Shown here: positions 63,505 through 64,000 of the stretch, piece by piece | Layout: each line of letters begins with the position of its first letter | Position numbering within the stretch: the stretch's first letter is position 1 | Assembly: GCA_946699065.1 (NCBI GenBank) | Contig: CAMPDV010001058.1 | Location: forward strand, 79,066-143,065 | Direction: 5' to 3' | Source: Loxodes magnus | Lineage: Eukaryota; Ciliophora; Karyorelictea; Loxodida; Loxodidae | DNA length: 64,000 bases | Notes under the pieces: generated by a model | What the model was told of the DNA's origin: nothing | Database searches by the model: none | The model's input: only the letters and a program-made list of their open reading frames with translations | Position numbers and translations under genes: made by a program

Positions 63505-63990
63505 CTGAGTTGGGACGGAACAAGCTGGGGGATTTCGGGATAAGTAGAGGGTCAGAAAGGAATAAAATTTTTTAAGGAAAAGTTTTAAAATACAAAAGGT
63601 TTTTGAAAAAAATGTGAATAAAAAAAAATTAAGACCATTTTTTTAATTTTGATTTTAAAATTTCGATATTGGTTTTGAAAAAAAGTTTGGTAAACCTTTG
63701 ATATTGGTTTTGAATTTTTTTAATTTTTTTAAATTGGGTCTTGCAAGCTGCAAGACTTTTTTCGGACGGAACAAACTGGGGGGAAATCGGGATGGATAAA
63801 GGTCAGAATGGCATAAATTTTCAAAAAAAGTTTCAAAATATCAAAGGGTTTTGAGAAAAAATGGGAATAAAAAAATTTCCGATATAATTTCGATTTTGGT
63901 TTCGAAATGTTTTGATTTTGGGTTGTGCTAATTTTTTTTGATTGGGTCGTGATAATTTTTTTTATTTTGGGTAATGAAAATTTTTTTTGA
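63505..63990 (+). repeat. Two-unit repeat, about 255 bp, GC-richer heads
   Basis: GGACGGAACAAGCTGGGGGA (about 63512) and GGACGGAACAAACTGGGGGG (about 63767) each lead into ...GGTCAGAA.GG.ATAAA, ...GGTTTTGAAAAAAATG.GAATAAAAAAA and a TTTCGAT.TTGGTTTTGAAA block. This is an unknown repeat type, different from families A, B, C and R. It runs to the window end. Confidence 0.7.
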
Positions 63991-64000
63991 TTTTTAGATT

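Overview
This is an extremely AT-rich window (roughly 78-80% A+T by eye) from a ciliate nuclear genome. Read with the standard code it looks almost empty. Read with TAA and TAG as glutamine, several coding regions with recognisable domains appear: a RING/pentapeptide/WD40 protein (60425-62761), a leucine-rich-repeat (LRR) gene (about 25.1-27.1 kb), a PIF1-type helicase followed by a ubiquitin-specific-protease-like domain (about 32.1-35.0 kb), a retroviral-type integrase relic (about 35.7-37.3 kb, minus strand), LINE fragments (57.7-59.8 kb) and several coiled-coil + CCHC zinc-knuckle ORFs. In many of these TGA also sits inside the frame, repeatedly where tryptophan is expected, while other frames end at TGA. 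TAR = Gln with TGA = Trp or stop fits karyorelictean ciliates (Loxodes/Parduczia type) or Condylostoma-type heterotrichs. The species assignment is an inference.

Layout. 0.6-1.0 kb: a small minus-strand ORF. 2.4-3.8 kb: two old repeat copies. 4.9-11.5 kb and 40.2-46.9 kb: two arms of an inverted repeat of about 6.6 kb, each carrying one SINE-A and one SINE-B at matching positions and a minisatellite of about 115 bp. 12.4-12.6 kb: divergent tRNA-Glu and tRNA-Lys genes. 15-17.3 kb, 21.4-24.9 kb, 30.5-31.4 kb, 39.1-40.1 kb and 49.8-52.1 kb: clusters of short retroposons. 25-35 kb: the most gene-like stretch, with most candidate genes on the plus strand. 57-60 kb: LINE relics. 60.4-62.8 kb: the best gene. 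63-64 kb: tandem repeats.

Mobile elements dominate. At least four repeat families can be separated. SINE-A (about 300 bp) has target-site duplications (TSDs) of 17-20 bp. SINE-B (about 390 bp) shares its 3' tail with the LINE relic. Family C (about 200 bp) is GC-richer. Family R consists of 0.85-1.1 kb elements that carry essentially one ORF, a gag/ORF1-like coiled-coil plus CCHC protein. In the three best copies of R the ATG lies only 10-13 bp from the 5' end of the element.

Caveat: with no reliable stop codon nearly every frame stays open, so ORF length alone means little. I give higher confidence only where a domain motif, homology between copies in this window, or a TSD supports the call. 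Frameshifts in many genes may be decay, unrecognised introns or sequence error.
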